The notes under the pieces: generated by a model | The model's database searches: none | What the model saw: only the letters and a program-made list of their open reading frames with translations | What the model was told of the DNA's origin: nothing | Part shown: positions 46,316-54,991 of the stretch, piece after piece | Layout: each line of letters starts with the position of its first letter | How positions within the stretch are numbered: the first letter of the stretch is position 1 | Position numbers and translations under genes: made by a program | NCBI GenBank assembly: GCA_019635955.1 | Contig: JAHBYL010000007.1 | Coordinates: forward strand, 20,757-84,756 | Source: Parvibaculum sp. | GTDB taxonomy: Bacteria > Pseudomonadota > Alphaproteobacteria > Parvibaculales > Parvibaculaceae | Reading direction: 5' to 3' | Length of the DNA: 64,000 bases

Positions 46316-46408
46316 AAACGCAATTTGGCCTTATTCGCTCGGATATAGTGTTGCCGAACGGGACAAGAGCCTCCACAGTTGCCAGGTCAATTCCAAGGGG
46401 TCGGGATT

Positions 46409-47086
46409 TTGAACGGGATCGCGCGTATAGACGAAAAATCGGTCATCAAGGCCTATGCGCGCTGGGCGCCCGTTTATGATTTTTCCTTCGGTCCGATCGC
46501 CGATGCCGGGCGCAAGCGCGCCATCGACATCATCAACCGGCGCACGGGCAATCTGCTCGAGGTCGGTGTCGGTACAGGCGTCGCGCTGCCGCGCTATGCA
46601 CCCCATCTCACCGTGACCGGCATCGACCTTTCACCCGACATGCTGCGCATTGCGCGGCAACGCGTGCGCGAAAAGCATCTCGGCAATATCGCCGCGCTTT
46701 ATGAAATGGATGCGTCGGAGCTTACTTTCGACACGGCGTCTTTCGACACCGTGGTGGCGATGTATGTGATGACCGTCGTGCCCGATCCCATGAAAGTGCT
46801 ACGCGAGCTCGAGCGGGTCTGCGCGCCGGGCGGCGAGGTTCTCATCGTCAATCACTTCGCGCAGGATCACGGGCTACGCGGCTGGGTCGAAAGTTTCATG
46901 GCGCCGGCCGCGCGGGCGCTTGGCTGGCACCCCGATTTCCGCGCCGAGACGATCACCGGTGCGACGACGCTTGAACTCGTCGAGACCGTGAGCCTCAAGC
47001 CTTTCGGACTCTTCACCATGCTGCGCTTCCGCAAGGCAGCGGTGTCGCAGGAAGGGCCCGTGGGCGAGAGCGCACAGCTGGCCTAA
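46409..47086 (+). CDS. pmtA: Phosphatidylethanolamine N-methyltransferase, Rhizobium type
   Basis: A class I SAM-dependent methyltransferase of about 225 residues. Motif I is LLEVGVGTG, followed by VTGIDLSPDMLRIARQRV, and later YVMTVVPDP and the NHFAQDHGLRGWVES segment that fits the Sinorhizobium/Rhodobacter PmtA group, which converts PE to phosphatidylcholine at the membrane. There is no ATG near the conserved start; I take TTG at 46409 preceded by AAGGGG. A TTG at 46379 is an alternative. Other small-molecule methyltransferases of this type cannot be fully excluded. Confidence 0.8.
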   Translation: MNGIARIDEKSVIKAYARWAPVYDFSFGPIADAGRKRAIDIINRRTGNLLEVGVGTGVALPRYAPHLTVTGIDLSPDMLRIARQRVREKHLGNIAALYEMDASELTFDTASFDTVVAMYVMTVVPDPMKVLRELERVCAPGGEVLIVNHFAQDHGLRGWVESFMAPAARALGWHPDFRAETITGATTLELVETVSLKPFGLFTMLRFRKAAVSQEGPVGESAQLA

Positions 47087-47234
47087 GGCCGGTTTCCCCC
47101 TCTGAATCCCTCGATTTACCGGGTGTTGGCGGCGGGTTGCCCCGCTTGCTTGACAGCCCGGCATGTCGCCCCTTATATCCGGGGCTCCTCGGGTCCTGAC
47201 GGCTCCCGATCCGCGGTTTTCTGCGGTTTCCCGG

Positions 47235-47311
47235 GGCGGAGTAGCTCAGTTGGTTAGAGCAGCGGAATCATAATCCGCGTGTCGGCGGTTCGAATCCGTC
47301 CTCCGCTACCA
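47235..47311 (+). tRNA. tRNA-Met (anticodon CAT, elongator)
   Basis: Cloverleaf of 77 bases with an encoded CCA. Acceptor GGCGGAG (47235-47241) pairs with CTCCGCT (47301-47307). The anticodon stem GCGGA/TCCGC closes on ATCATAA, giving CAT. It lacks the mismatched first pair of initiator tRNA, and its body matches elongator Met; a lysidine-Ile form is less likely. Confidence 0.92.
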
Positions 47312-47501
47312 CCGCGTTCAACACAATGCGAGAGACCATGCTTCAAGCCAGCGGGCTGCCTGCCATGCGGGAGCCGCCGCGTCGGGGTTCATCTCGGCGC
47401 GCAGAGGTGCGGCATGGCTATTGCTCTGTGAAAGGGAAATCCGGTGACCGGCGCTCCAGCACGGCCGGTCTGTGCCAATTTCGAACGTGAGGTGCCGCAA
47501 A

Positions 47502-47750
47502 ATGACGCGACTGCCGATTTATTCCCCCCGCCGGCTGATGCTGACGGCCGCCATGTTCGCCGTCGCGGGCGGCGCCGCTCTCTTCGTTCTTCTGGGGGCG
47601 ACGCCGGCACATGCCTGCGCGACCGGCGGCAATTACAATTTCAACTACAATTACAACTCCAACACCAACGTCAATGTGAACTCGAACTTCAACAGCAACT
47701 CGAACTCGAATTCGACCAGCGTCACGATCCGCCACAGCGTATCGGGCTGA
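47502..47750 (+). CDS. Exported Asn-alternating repeat protein
   Basis: An 82-residue protein with a signal peptide (charged start, long hydrophobic core at about 12-32, cleavage expected near ATPAHA at 38). The mature part is dominated by a stretch in which Asn occupies every second position from residue 44 to 70, fourteen times without a break, alternating with Tyr, Phe, Ser, Thr and Val. A short charged tail (VTIRHSVSG) follows. The first mature residue is Cys, so a lipid anchor is conceivable though the site is not a standard lipobox. GAGGTG lies before the ATG. No family known to me. Confidence 0.7.
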   Translation: MTRLPIYSPRRLMLTAAMFAVAGGAALFVLLGATPAHACATGGNYNFNYNYNSNTNVNVNSNFNSNSNSNSTSVTIRHSVSG

Positions 47751-47754
47751 GGGA

Positions 47755-48426
47755 TCAGAACGGGCAAGGTTGCGTGAAGCTGCAATGCCGTCCGCCAGTG
47801 GGGTGGCGGAGCGTGAGCGTTTCGGCGTGAAGCTGCAGGCGCGCCGCCGCGGCGCGTGCATCGCCCATGGCGTAGAACGTGTCGCCGAGTATCGGATGGC
47901 CGATGCTCATGAGGTGAACGCGGATCTGGTGCGAGCGGCCGGTAAGCGGATGCAGCAATAGTCTGGTCGCGTTTTCCTCGCGGGCAATCACCCGCCACTC
48001 CGTTATTGCCGCTCTCCCGTTTTCGACATCGACTTTCTGTTTCGGACGCGCGGCCGCATCGGTCGCAAGCGGCAGGTCGATCCGCCCGCACTCTCCTTCG
48101 ACATGGCCCCATACGCGCGCGACATAGGATTTGGACAGCGTGCGCCGTTCGAACTGCAGGCCGAGATGGCGCTGCGCATTCGCATTCATCGCCATCACCA
48201 TCACGCCGGATGTCTCGCGGTCGAGCCTGTGGACGAGACGCGCCTGCGGATAGCGCGCCCTGGCCCGCGCCTCCAGGCAATCCTCATGGCCCTCGGGCTT
48301 CCCGGCTACCGAAAGAAGCCCGCTTTGCTTGTCGAGCACCAGCAGGTCGTTGTCGCAGTGCAGAACGGTGAGCCAGGGTTCGGCGGGTGGGCGGTATTCG
48401 AAAGGGGCGGGGGGCGCGCTCATCAT
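47755..48426 (-). CDS. RluA-family RNA pseudouridine synthase
   Basis: A 223-residue catalytic-domain-only pseudouridine synthase without an S4 domain. HRLDRETSG near residue 67-75 holds the nucleophilic Asp, and GRSHQIRVHLMSIGHPILGD is near 165. It resembles RluA, which acts on 23S U746 and tRNA U32, but other targets are possible. Its ATGATG start overlaps the stop of the upstream GIY-YIG gene, so the two are probably translated together. Confidence 0.87.
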   Translation of the reverse strand: MMSAPPAPFEYRPPAEPWLTVLHCDNDLLVLDKQSGLLSVAGKPEGHEDCLEARARARYPQARLVHRLDRETSGVMVMAMNANAQRHLGLQFERRTLSKSYVARVWGHVEGECGRIDLPLATDAAARPKQKVDVENGRAAITEWRVIAREENATRLLLHPLTGRSHQIRVHLMSIGHPILGDTFYAMGDARAAAARLQLHAETLTLRHPTGGRHCSFTQPCPF

Positions 48427-48704
48427 CGGTATCCGGCGCGAATCAATTCCCGCTTGGCGGCTGCCGACAGTTTCTTGACGGCATGCTCCTCCCGAAGAGC
48501 GTCCGCCCGGCTCTCGAAGGGCCGTATGAAGACGATCCGCTCCGGCCGGTAGCTCCGGGTAAATTTGGCGCCTTTCCCTGCGGCATGGGCCCGGAAACGA
48601 GCCTCCACGTCGCGCGCAATGCCGGTATAGAGCCGTCCGCCGGCGCATTCCAGGATGTAGAGATGCCAGCCCATGGGGGCTGAACTTCCTGTTTTACCAT
48701 CCAT
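48423..48704 (-). CDS. Small GIY-YIG nuclease-domain protein
   Basis: A 93-residue protein with a single GIY-YIG domain: HLYILEC (GIY strand), RLYTGIARDVEARFRAHAAGKGAKFT with the conserved Arg, and a later Glu near 73 as metal ligand. It is of the UPF0213/YhbQ type, whose cellular role is largely unknown but has been linked to DNA damage. The start is ATG at 48704, with 48674 as alternative. It overlaps the rluA-like gene. Confidence 0.85.
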   Translation of the reverse strand: MDGKTGSSAPMGWHLYILECAGGRLYTGIARDVEARFRAHAAGKGAKFTRSYRPERIVFIRPFESRADALREEHAVKKLSAAAKRELIRAGYR

Positions 48705-48779
48705 GGCCGTGCGATTTTCCTTCTTTCCTGCCCGCCGATCCCGTTATGCTTTTCCATTAGCTCTTGGGGAGGAGCGGGG

Positions 48780-48995
48780 ATGAACGAGAATAGCACTCTC
48801 AGATATCTGGGCGAGGCTTACCGTGGCGTGTATTCCTGTCTGGAATCCGTCTGGACGGTCATGGCAAGCGATGCGGCCATGCAGGTCTATGCCGTCGCCG
48901 CAGCCGTCATATTTGCCGGATATTCAATCGGGCTCGTGTCGCGGACGGTGCAGGATTTCGCCGGCGCCATGCGCAGCGCGCTTCGACGGGTCTGA
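48780..48995 (+). CDS. Small single-helix membrane protein
   Basis: A 71-residue protein with one predicted helix (about 37-57, VYAVAAAVIFAGYSIGLV) and short amphipathic flanks. GGGGAGGAGCGGGG immediately before the ATG is a strong ribosome binding site, which supports a real gene. It lies divergent from the GIY-YIG gene and 60 bases before the exoD-like gene. No family recognised. Confidence 0.55.
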   Translation: MNENSTLRYLGEAYRGVYSCLESVWTVMASDAAMQVYAVAAAVIFAGYSIGLVSRTVQDFAGAMRSALRRV

Positions 48996-49054
48996 AGCCG
49001 CAGGCAAGCCCGTTCGCAGATGCCGCAGTGACGCTTGTCGGCAAAAAGTGTTAG

Positions 49055-49690
49055 ATGCTGCCCAATGAGTTCTTGGGCCATATTTGCATGAAAAAGAGAC
49101 GGAGCGGCGCGATCCGGGGCCTCGCACAGGTCGGCACGCGCAAGAAGCCCGAGGGAAGCAGTTTCGGCGAAGTGCTGGAATCGCTCGGCGATCGCAGCTT
49201 CGGCTGGGGCTTCATGATCGTCGGTTTCATGAACATGCTGCCTTTGCCGCCGGGGACGAACATGATCCTCGGTCTTCCCATTCTTTTCATCGCAACGCAG
49301 ATGGCGCTGGGCCGGCCGGCGCTCTGGTTTCCGGACTTCATCACGCGGCGCTTCATCGCGCGCGACCGCTGGCGGGCCGGCGCACTCAAGGCGCTGCCCA
49401 TTGCACGGCCGCTCTCGCGGTTCACGCGAACGCGGTATACGAGCCTTTTTCAGGGGCGTGCGGAAACGGTGCTCGGAGTGCTGATGCTGGTGACCGGCGT
49501 GGTGCTCTGCCTTCCATTGCCGCTCACGGGCTGGCTACCGGCGATTTCCTGTTTCGTCGTCGGGATCGGCCTTGTGGAACATGACGGGGCAATCGTCGCA
49601 CTCGGCGCAACGGTTGCCATCGTCGCCATTGCCATCGCCGTTGCGATGGCGGCCGCGATCTATCTCGGCATCAGCTATGCGAATGCCTGA
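49055..49690 (+). CDS. ExoD-family membrane protein
   Basis: A protein of about 200-211 residues of the ExoD (exopolysaccharide synthesis) family: an N-terminal conserved part with SFGEVLESLGDRSFGWGFMIVGFMNMLPLPPGTNMILGLP, then three or four hydrophobic segments. The name comes from a Sinorhizobium mutant altered in exopolysaccharide and nodule invasion; the molecular role is unknown. The ATG at 49055 is called; one at 49088 is equally possible, as neither has a clear ribosome binding site. Confidence 0.82.
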   Translation: MLPNEFLGHICMKKRRSGAIRGLAQVGTRKKPEGSSFGEVLESLGDRSFGWGFMIVGFMNMLPLPPGTNMILGLPILFIATQMALGRPALWFPDFITRRFIARDRWRAGALKALPIARPLSRFTRTRYTSLFQGRAETVLGVLMLVTGVVLCLPLPLTGWLPAISCFVVGIGLVEHDGAIVALGATVAIVAIAIAVAMAAAIYLGISYANA

Positions 49691-49696
49691 ACCCGG

Positions 49697-50320
49697 TCAG
49701 CCGAGGTCGTAACGGCCGCCGCGCTCGACGCCGCGCTTGTAGGCGGGCCGTGCGTGAATACGGTCGAGATAGGTATTGAGTCCGGCATAGGGCGCGAGCA
49801 GGCCAAGCGACTTCGCAGCTTCCAGTACGAAGACGATCTGGAAATCGGCACCCGACAGCTTATTGCCGACGAAGAATTCCCGGTCGCCGAGTTCACTTTC
49901 CAGATAGCCGAAATGATTGGCGACTTCGCTTTCGAGGCGGGGCCGCAGCGGTGCGGCCGCGTCGCCGAGGCGCATCGTATAGAGCGTCAGCATGACGGGC
50001 AGCATGGCCGAGCCCTCGGCGTAATGCATCCAGTGCAGATAGGAGATGAAATCCGGCGAATCCTCCCGTGGCATCAGTTTGCCGTTCCCGTATTTCCGGA
50101 TCAGATATTCGACGATCGCACCGGACTCGGCCACCGTCACCCCGTCATCGGTGATCACGGGCGACTTGCCGAGCGGGTGCACGGCTTTGAGTTCGGCCGG
50201 TGCGAGGTTCGTCGTCGCATCGCGCTGATAGGATTTGATGTCGTAGTCCCGGCCGAGTTCTTCGAGCAGCCAAAGAATGCGCTGCGACCGGGAATTGTTC
50301 AGATGATGGACGGTGATCAT
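49697..50320 (-). CDS. Glutathione S-transferase family protein
   Basis: A 207-residue cytosolic GST. The N-terminal thioredoxin-like domain carries HHLNNSRSQRILWLLEELG and later SPVITDDGVTVAESGAIVEYL (glutathione-binding Glu-Ser). The C-terminal helical domain ends in the N-capping region (SGADFQIVF). The ATG at 50320 follows GAGGAGG. Substrate unknown; it is convergent with the exoD-like gene and lies downstream of egtD on the same strand. Confidence 0.9.
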   Translation of the reverse strand: MITVHHLNNSRSQRILWLLEELGRDYDIKSYQRDATTNLAPAELKAVHPLGKSPVITDDGVTVAESGAIVEYLIRKYGNGKLMPREDSPDFISYLHWMHYAEGSAMLPVMLTLYTMRLGDAAAPLRPRLESEVANHFGYLESELGDREFFVGNKLSGADFQIVFVLEAAKSLGLLAPYAGLNTYLDRIHARPAYKRGVERGGRYDLG

Positions 50321-50361
50321 TGGGTGCCTCCTCACAGCGTCGATGCGTGAGACGGCCGATG

Positions 50362-51336
50362 CTACGCCGTCCTGAGCGCGTGGACGCTAAAGAGTTCCTG
50401 GTCATCCGTCCAGACCGTCACGGGCTCATATCCCGCTTCCCGCGTGAGCATCCTGAAACCGTCGATGCGGTATTTATGCGAACTCTCGGTGTGGATCGTC
50501 TCGCCTTCTGCGAAGTGAAACCGCTTTTCGCCGATGGCGACCTGCTGCCGCTTCATGCTCACCAGATGCATTTCGATGCGTTCCAGGGTTTCGTTCCAGC
50601 GCGCTTCGTGGCGGAAAGCGGCAAGGTCGAAGGTGCCCCCGAGTTCGCGATTGATGCGGCGGAGGAGGTTGAGATTGAAGGCGGCGGTGACGCCCGCCTT
50701 GTCGTTATAGGCGGCCTTCAGCAGACCGGCATCCTTTACCAGATCGACGCCGATTATCATCAACGCTTCCTTGCCGAGAAGATTGCGGGCGACGCGAAGA
50801 AAGGAGATGGCTTCATCGCGCGTGAAGTTGCCGATGGTAGAACCGGGAAAGAAGCCGAGCGTCGTCCGAAACTCGTTTCCCGGCAACTCGGGCAGGGTAA
50901 AGGGCTGCGTATAGTCGGCGCAGACCGGCGCAATGCAGAGGCCGGGAAACTTCGCCGCGATGCCTTCATTCGCGGCGAGCATGTGGTCGCGCGAGATTTC
51001 CACAGGCAGATAGGCCGCCGGCTCCCGCAAGGCGCGTAGCAGAAGACGGATCTTCACGCCCGCGCCGGAACCGAACTCGACAAGGCGGGCCCTCGGTCCG
51101 GCAAGTGCTGCAATATCGCCCGCGTGGCGCTCCAGAATGCCAAGCTCCGTGCGCGTCGGATAATATTCGGGCAGTTCGCATATCTCGTCGAAGAGCCGCG
51201 AGCCGCGTTCGTCGTAGAAGAACTTGCAGGGTAATGTCTTGCGCGGTGCGGACAGGCCCTCGATAACGCTGGCGTGGAATTCCTCCACCGTCGGCTCCAG
51301 ATCCTGCAACGCCTCGATGCGTCTTGTCCTGTTCAT
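50362..51336 (-). CDS. egtD: Histidine N-alpha-methyltransferase EgtD
   Basis: A 324-residue SAM-dependent enzyme that trimethylates histidine to hercynine in ergothioneine synthesis. The family blocks CKFFYDERGSRLFDEICELPEYYPTRTE (near 37-64), LVEFGSGAGVKIRLLL and LGFFPGSTIGNF are in order. The stop of egtB overlaps its ATG by four bases, so they form a coupled pair. It acts in the cytoplasm. Confidence 0.95.
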   Translation of the reverse strand: MNRTRRIEALQDLEPTVEEFHASVIEGLSAPRKTLPCKFFYDERGSRLFDEICELPEYYPTRTELGILERHAGDIAALAGPRARLVEFGSGAGVKIRLLLRALREPAAYLPVEISRDHMLAANEGIAAKFPGLCIAPVCADYTQPFTLPELPGNEFRTTLGFFPGSTIGNFTRDEAISFLRVARNLLGKEALMIIGVDLVKDAGLLKAAYNDKAGVTAAFNLNLLRRINRELGGTFDLAAFRHEARWNETLERIEMHLVSMKRQQVAIGEKRFHFAEGETIHTESSHKYRIDGFRMLTREAGYEPVTVWTDDQELFSVHALRTA

Positions 51337-52619
51337 CCATCCTCCGCGAGACGAAAACCGCTGAACTGCCAGCGCGCAGCGGGGTGAAAGAAATTCCGGT
51401 AGGTGAGGCGGTCATGGCCGGGCGGCGTCGCGCAGGAGCGGCCGCGCAACACCATCTGGTTCACCATGAACTTGCCGTTATATTCGCCGACGGCCCCCTT
51501 GGCGGGGCGGAAGCCCGGATAGGGCAGATAGGCGCTGCCCGTCCATTCCCAGACGTCCTGGAGGAAGCCCGGCACGAGCGGGCGGGGATGAGGCGCCGTT
51601 TGCGCGGGTCTTGCGGCCGCTGAATGGAGGCGCGCTGCGGTTTCCCATTCCGCCTCGGTGGGCAGCCGCTTGCCGGCCCATGCCGCATAGGCGGCTGCTT
51701 CGTAGTAGCTCACATGACAGACCGGCTCGTCCTCGCGCAGCGTCCGGCGGCCATGAAGCGTGTAAGTCATCCAGAGCGCGCCTTCGCGCTGCCAATAGGC
51801 AGGCGCTTCCCATCCTCCCTTGCGGATCGTCTCCCAGCCATCCGAGAGCCAGAACTCTGCGCGGCGGTATCCGTCATCGGCGACGAAATCGAGATACTCG
51901 CCGATGCTGACGGGCCGGTTCGCGATCTTCATTTCATGCAGGAAGGTTTTGTGTTGAGGCCCTTCGTTGTCATAGGCGAAGCCCGCTCCGTCATGTCCGA
52001 TCGTGTAGACGCCTTCGGGGATGCGGAGCCATTCGGTTTCCGGGGCGGAGTCGTTCGCGGCAGGCTTGCGTCGCAACTCGCGATAGACCGGTTGCAGCGG
52101 ATTGAGAGAGAAGGCGTGCTTGATGTCGGTCAGCAGCAGCTCCTGATGCTGCTGCTCGTGATTGAGCCCAAGCTCGACCAGGGGCAGCGCATCGGCGGAA
52201 CATTCGTCGATGAAACGCTGCATGGCCTCGTCGACATGGCGGCGATAGGCGCCGATTTCTGTGGCGTCGGGGCGTGTGATCATGCCGCGTGCCGGGCGGG
52301 GGTGCCGCTCGCCGATTGCCTCGTAATAGGAATTGAAGAGGTAGTTGTAGCTTTCGTCAAAAGGCAGGTAGCCCTTCTGCCGTGGGATCAGCAGGAAGGT
52401 CTCGAAGAACCACGTCGTATGCGCCCGGTGCCATTTCACCGGGCTCGCATCCGGCATGGACTGGATTGCCTGATCCTCCGGGCTCAGCGGTTCCGCGAGC
52501 ATCTCCGTCGCGCGGCGAACGTCGAGGTAGCGTCTCTTGAGTTCATGCCGGCCGTCCGCCGCGCCGAAAGCCGCGCTTCCGGAGCGCTTGCCATTCTCGC
52601 GCGCGATGGGTTCCGGCAT
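51333..52619 (-). CDS. egtB: Ergothioneine sulfoxide synthase EgtB
   Basis: A 428-residue non-heme iron enzyme that couples hercynine with gamma-glutamylcysteine or cysteine using oxygen. The N-terminal DinB-like domain supplies iron ligands (HRAHTTWFFE near 64-73 and LNHEQQHQELL near 150-160) and the C-terminal FGE-sulfatase domain contains the CHVSYYEAAAYAAWAGKRLPTEAEWE block. egtA, egtC and egtE are not in the window; EgtB/EgtD pairs without them occur in many Proteobacteria. Confidence 0.94.
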   Translation of the reverse strand: MPEPIARENGKRSGSAAFGAADGRHELKRRYLDVRRATEMLAEPLSPEDQAIQSMPDASPVKWHRAHTTWFFETFLLIPRQKGYLPFDESYNYLFNSYYEAIGERHPRPARGMITRPDATEIGAYRRHVDEAMQRFIDECSADALPLVELGLNHEQQHQELLLTDIKHAFSLNPLQPVYRELRRKPAANDSAPETEWLRIPEGVYTIGHDGAGFAYDNEGPQHKTFLHEMKIANRPVSIGEYLDFVADDGYRRAEFWLSDGWETIRKGGWEAPAYWQREGALWMTYTLHGRRTLREDEPVCHVSYYEAAAYAAWAGKRLPTEAEWETAARLHSAAARPAQTAPHPRPLVPGFLQDVWEWTGSAYLPYPGFRPAKGAVGEYNGKFMVNQMVLRGRSCATPPGHDRLTYRNFFHPAARWQFSGFRLAEDG

Positions 52620-52699
52620 ATCGGTCCTGTGCCTGCTGTTTCCCTAGCGAGGAAACTCGCGCATGCACCGGGAGTTCCGGATTTTCTGGCCGTGCCGCC

Positions 52700-52732
52700 C
52701 TAACAAAAAGGCCGAACCCTGAGGTTCGGCCT
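52700..52732 (-). terminator. Terminator of the cold-shock gene
   Basis: AGGCCGAACC (52709-52718) pairs with GGTTCGGCCT (52723-52732) around CTGA; on the minus strand TTTTTGTTA follows. Confidence 0.85.
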
Positions 52733-52758
52733 CTGCATGTCCGCAGCTGCGGAATGTC

Positions 52759-52962
52759 TTATGCAGCGGTGAGGTTCGCCGCCGAAGTCTTGCCACGCTC
52801 GTTCACGAGCTCGTAGTTGATCTTCTGACCTTCGTTGAGCGTGCTCATGCCGGCGCGTTCAACGGCGCTGATGTGAACGAACACGTCACGGCCGCCATCG
52901 GACGGCTGGATGAAGCCGTAGCCTTTCTGCGTGTTGAACCACTTCACGGTACCTGTAGCCAT
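52759..52962 (-). CDS. cspA: Cold-shock protein (CspA family)
   Basis: A 67-residue single OB-fold protein with RNP1 KGYGFIQ (about 13-19) and RNP2 DVFVHIS (about 26-32). It binds single-stranded nucleic acid as an RNA chaperone. AGGAGAC precedes the ATG, and the 5' region before it (to about 53145) is long enough for the structured leader typical of cold-shock genes, though I did not fold it. A terminator follows. Confidence 0.95.
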   Translation of the reverse strand: MATGTVKWFNTQKGYGFIQPSDGGRDVFVHISAVERAGMSTLNEGQKINYELVNERGKTSAANLTAA

Positions 52963-53148
52963 TTCTAAGTCTCCTGGCGCATTTGCATGCGGGATTCACC
53001 GCGCGCCCATCGCGCGGCGTGTACAACCTGGTCTTTGGAGTCTTGAAAGGCCCTGAGGGCAACGCAGCCAAGGCAGGCCAAAAGTAAGATTGCCGGGCAA
53101 GCCAACAGGATTGGAATGCCCGAGTCAAATCAATTCGGCGGGTGCGGA

Positions 53149-53598
53149 TCAATTGTGACGGCGGACCTTTGCGTGAACCGCGTCGAGCGCACGGTCGATC
53201 GCGTCCTTGGCGTTCGCCGTCATGCCGCCGCGCTCATACTGGCGTTTCACCAGTTCTTCCAGGCGCGCGACCATCATGTCGATGCTTTCGCCTTCGCGCC
53301 GCACTGCAAAACCAGGCGGTGGAATGCGGTCTGCATCTCCGTATTTATTGATCCAGTCCTCGAAGCGCCGCGCCGCATGCAGCACCTCATAGAACTGGCG
53401 GCCGGTGTCACCGTCGCGATTGAAAAGCGAAATCGCGGCTGCGCCAAGGGCGACCGGCGCGAGCAGCACATCCTTCAAACTGTCGAGAACAAGTTTTCCC
53501 TGCAGCACCGCAAGGTCACGCAGCAGGACCCATCGTGTGACCGAAGGTGACACGTTTTCTGCGGGCTCGACGAAAGGTGTGCCGTTCTCTGCCGACAT
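53149..53598 (-). CDS. Conserved-looking protein of unknown function
   Basis: A 149-residue protein, mostly helical, with a hydrophobic stretch near 35-58 (VLDSLKDVLLAPVALGAAAISLF) that may be a membrane or amphipathic helix, followed by a charged half with EDWINKYG and RREGESIDMMVARLEELVKRQYERGG. No motif I can name. Codon use and composition agree with neighbours. It lies 27 bases downstream of the next small gene and could be co-transcribed with it. Confidence 0.65.
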   Translation of the reverse strand: MSAENGTPFVEPAENVSPSVTRWVLLRDLAVLQGKLVLDSLKDVLLAPVALGAAAISLFNRDGDTGRQFYEVLHAARRFEDWINKYGDADRIPPPGFAVRREGESIDMMVARLEELVKRQYERGGMTANAKDAIDRALDAVHAKVRRHN

Positions 53599-53625
53599 AT
53601 TCCCGAGCCTTGTTCGCGGATCTGC

Positions 53626-53865
53626 CTAGCTGCCGATATTCTTCCGGACGAAGGTCACCGCATAAAACAATTCGCCTTCGAAGAGGTCCTTCGGGGCGCC
53701 CATGCCTTCGATCATCTGGAACTTGCGCTGAACGATCTGGCCTTCCATGCGGTAGCCCTTTTCGCTCATGTTCCGGCGGTGGAACTCCATCGCGGCCGGG
53801 GTGAAGTCCCGGGCGAGAACGGTGATGCGTTCGGGCAGGTCGCTCGTCTTGGTCTCGTCGGCCAT
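53626..53865 (-). CDS. Small protein of unknown function
   Basis: A 79-residue alpha/beta protein without signal peptide or membrane helix. AGAGAGA precedes the ATG. It contains RNMSEKGYRMEGQIVQRKFQ and GELFYAVTFVRK; no family recognised. It could form a unit with the 149-residue protein downstream. Confidence 0.6.
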   Translation of the reverse strand: MADETKTSDLPERITVLARDFTPAAMEFHRRNMSEKGYRMEGQIVQRKFQMIEGMGAPKDLFEGELFYAVTFVRKNIGS

Positions 53866-53968
53866 CGGTCTCTCTAACTCTATTTATCCAGCGCGGCGCC
53901 GGGATGTCCGGCGGTTTGCGGGGCAGTATGCGGCGGGGGGCCTGCCTTGTCGATAGGCGGGCGTGCCC

Positions 53969-54991
53969 TCAGAAGAAGGGGGTAGCAGGTGCCGTAAGGG
54001 AGGCGGCAAGAAGCATCAGCCCAAGCGCCAGAAGCGTCAGCCCCCCCGCGAGGCGCAGGCCGAGCTCGATCCGCCGCGTGCGCGGGCTGTCGACCGTGCC
54101 GGCAAGCCGGAGCGCCATGTTCTTCGAGAAAACCGTCAGGATCGCCAGCGCCGAAACGGTGATGGCCGTGCCGACCGACATGACCACGGCGGACAGGGCG
54201 CCCACGGCGAAGGCGCCCTGCGTCAGTGCGAAAAGCAGCACGAGGATCGCCCCGCTGCATGGCCTTAGGCCGACCGAAAGGATCATGGCAGCCATCGCTT
54301 TCCAGTCCCGCGCTGCGCGTATTTCCGCCGGCGTGGGCATATGGGCGTGGGCATGGCCGTCGCCGTGGTCATGTCCGCAGTGATCATGACCATGGTCATG
54401 ATCGTGAGTGTGATCGTGGTGATGTGCGTGGGATTGACCTCGCGCGCGCGTTACCGCCTGCCAGATCAGCCAGATGCCGACACCGGCGATGAGGGCGAAG
54501 CTTGCCCGTTCGATATAGGGGACGGTGTCGGCCGTCGTGCGGCTCGACAGGCCGATCAGGACGGCGAGAATACCCACCACGAGGATCGCGGTCACCGCTT
54601 GTGCAAAGGCAGAAAGGAAAGCGAGGAGAATGCCGCGGCGTACGTCGCGCTCGTCGGCGAGCAGGTATGAGGTCACCACGATCTTGCCGTGGCCGGGGCC
54701 TGCCGCATGGAAGACGCCATAGAGAAACGAGATGGAGACGAGGCCCCAGACCGCGGCCGCCGACTGCTGCAGGTTCACGGCGCGGAGTGCGCCGGCCATG
54801 GCGCGGTAATATTCCTGCTGCATCGATATGATGTAGCGCATGAAATCGGCGAAGAGGCCGGGCTCGGGCGACGGCGCCGCTTCGGTGCCCGGCACCGCGA
54901 AGGGGCTCTGCGCCAATGCCGGCGAGACAAGCGCGGGCAAGGCAAGGCAAAGAGCGGCGACAGCCGCTGCTGCAAGGGTTCTGCCTCTCAT
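53969..54991 (-). CDS. NicO-family nickel/cobalt-type efflux permease
   Basis: A 340-residue membrane protein with a probable signal-like N-terminus, six or so helices, the family motif GPGHGKIVVTSYLLA (near 88-102) and a His/Asp-rich loop (about 184-215) that probably binds metal, followed by the SVGLRPCSGAI segment. NicO/RcnA-type permeases move Ni or Co across the inner membrane; this subgroup is also linked to other divalent metals. Its ATG overlaps the DUF1007 stop by four bases, so the two are a unit. Confidence 0.85.
   Translation of the reverse strand: MRGRTLAAAAVAALCLALPALVSPALAQSPFAVPGTEAAPSPEPGLFADFMRYIISMQQEYYRAMAGALRAVNLQQSAAAVWGLVSISFLYGVFHAAGPGHGKIVVTSYLLADERDVRRGILLAFLSAFAQAVTAILVVGILAVLIGLSSRTTADTVPYIERASFALIAGVGIWLIWQAVTRARGQSHAHHHDHTHDHDHGHDHCGHDHGDGHAHAHMPTPAEIRAARDWKAMAAMILSVGLRPCSGAILVLLFALTQGAFAVGALSAVVMSVGTAITVSALAILTVFSKNMALRLAGTVDSPRTRRIELGLRLAGGLTLLALGLMLLAASLTAPATPFF

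Noticed and set aside
47235..47311. Initiator tRNA
   Set aside because: The first acceptor pair is formed (G-T) and the anticodon stem lacks the three G-C pairs typical of initiators.
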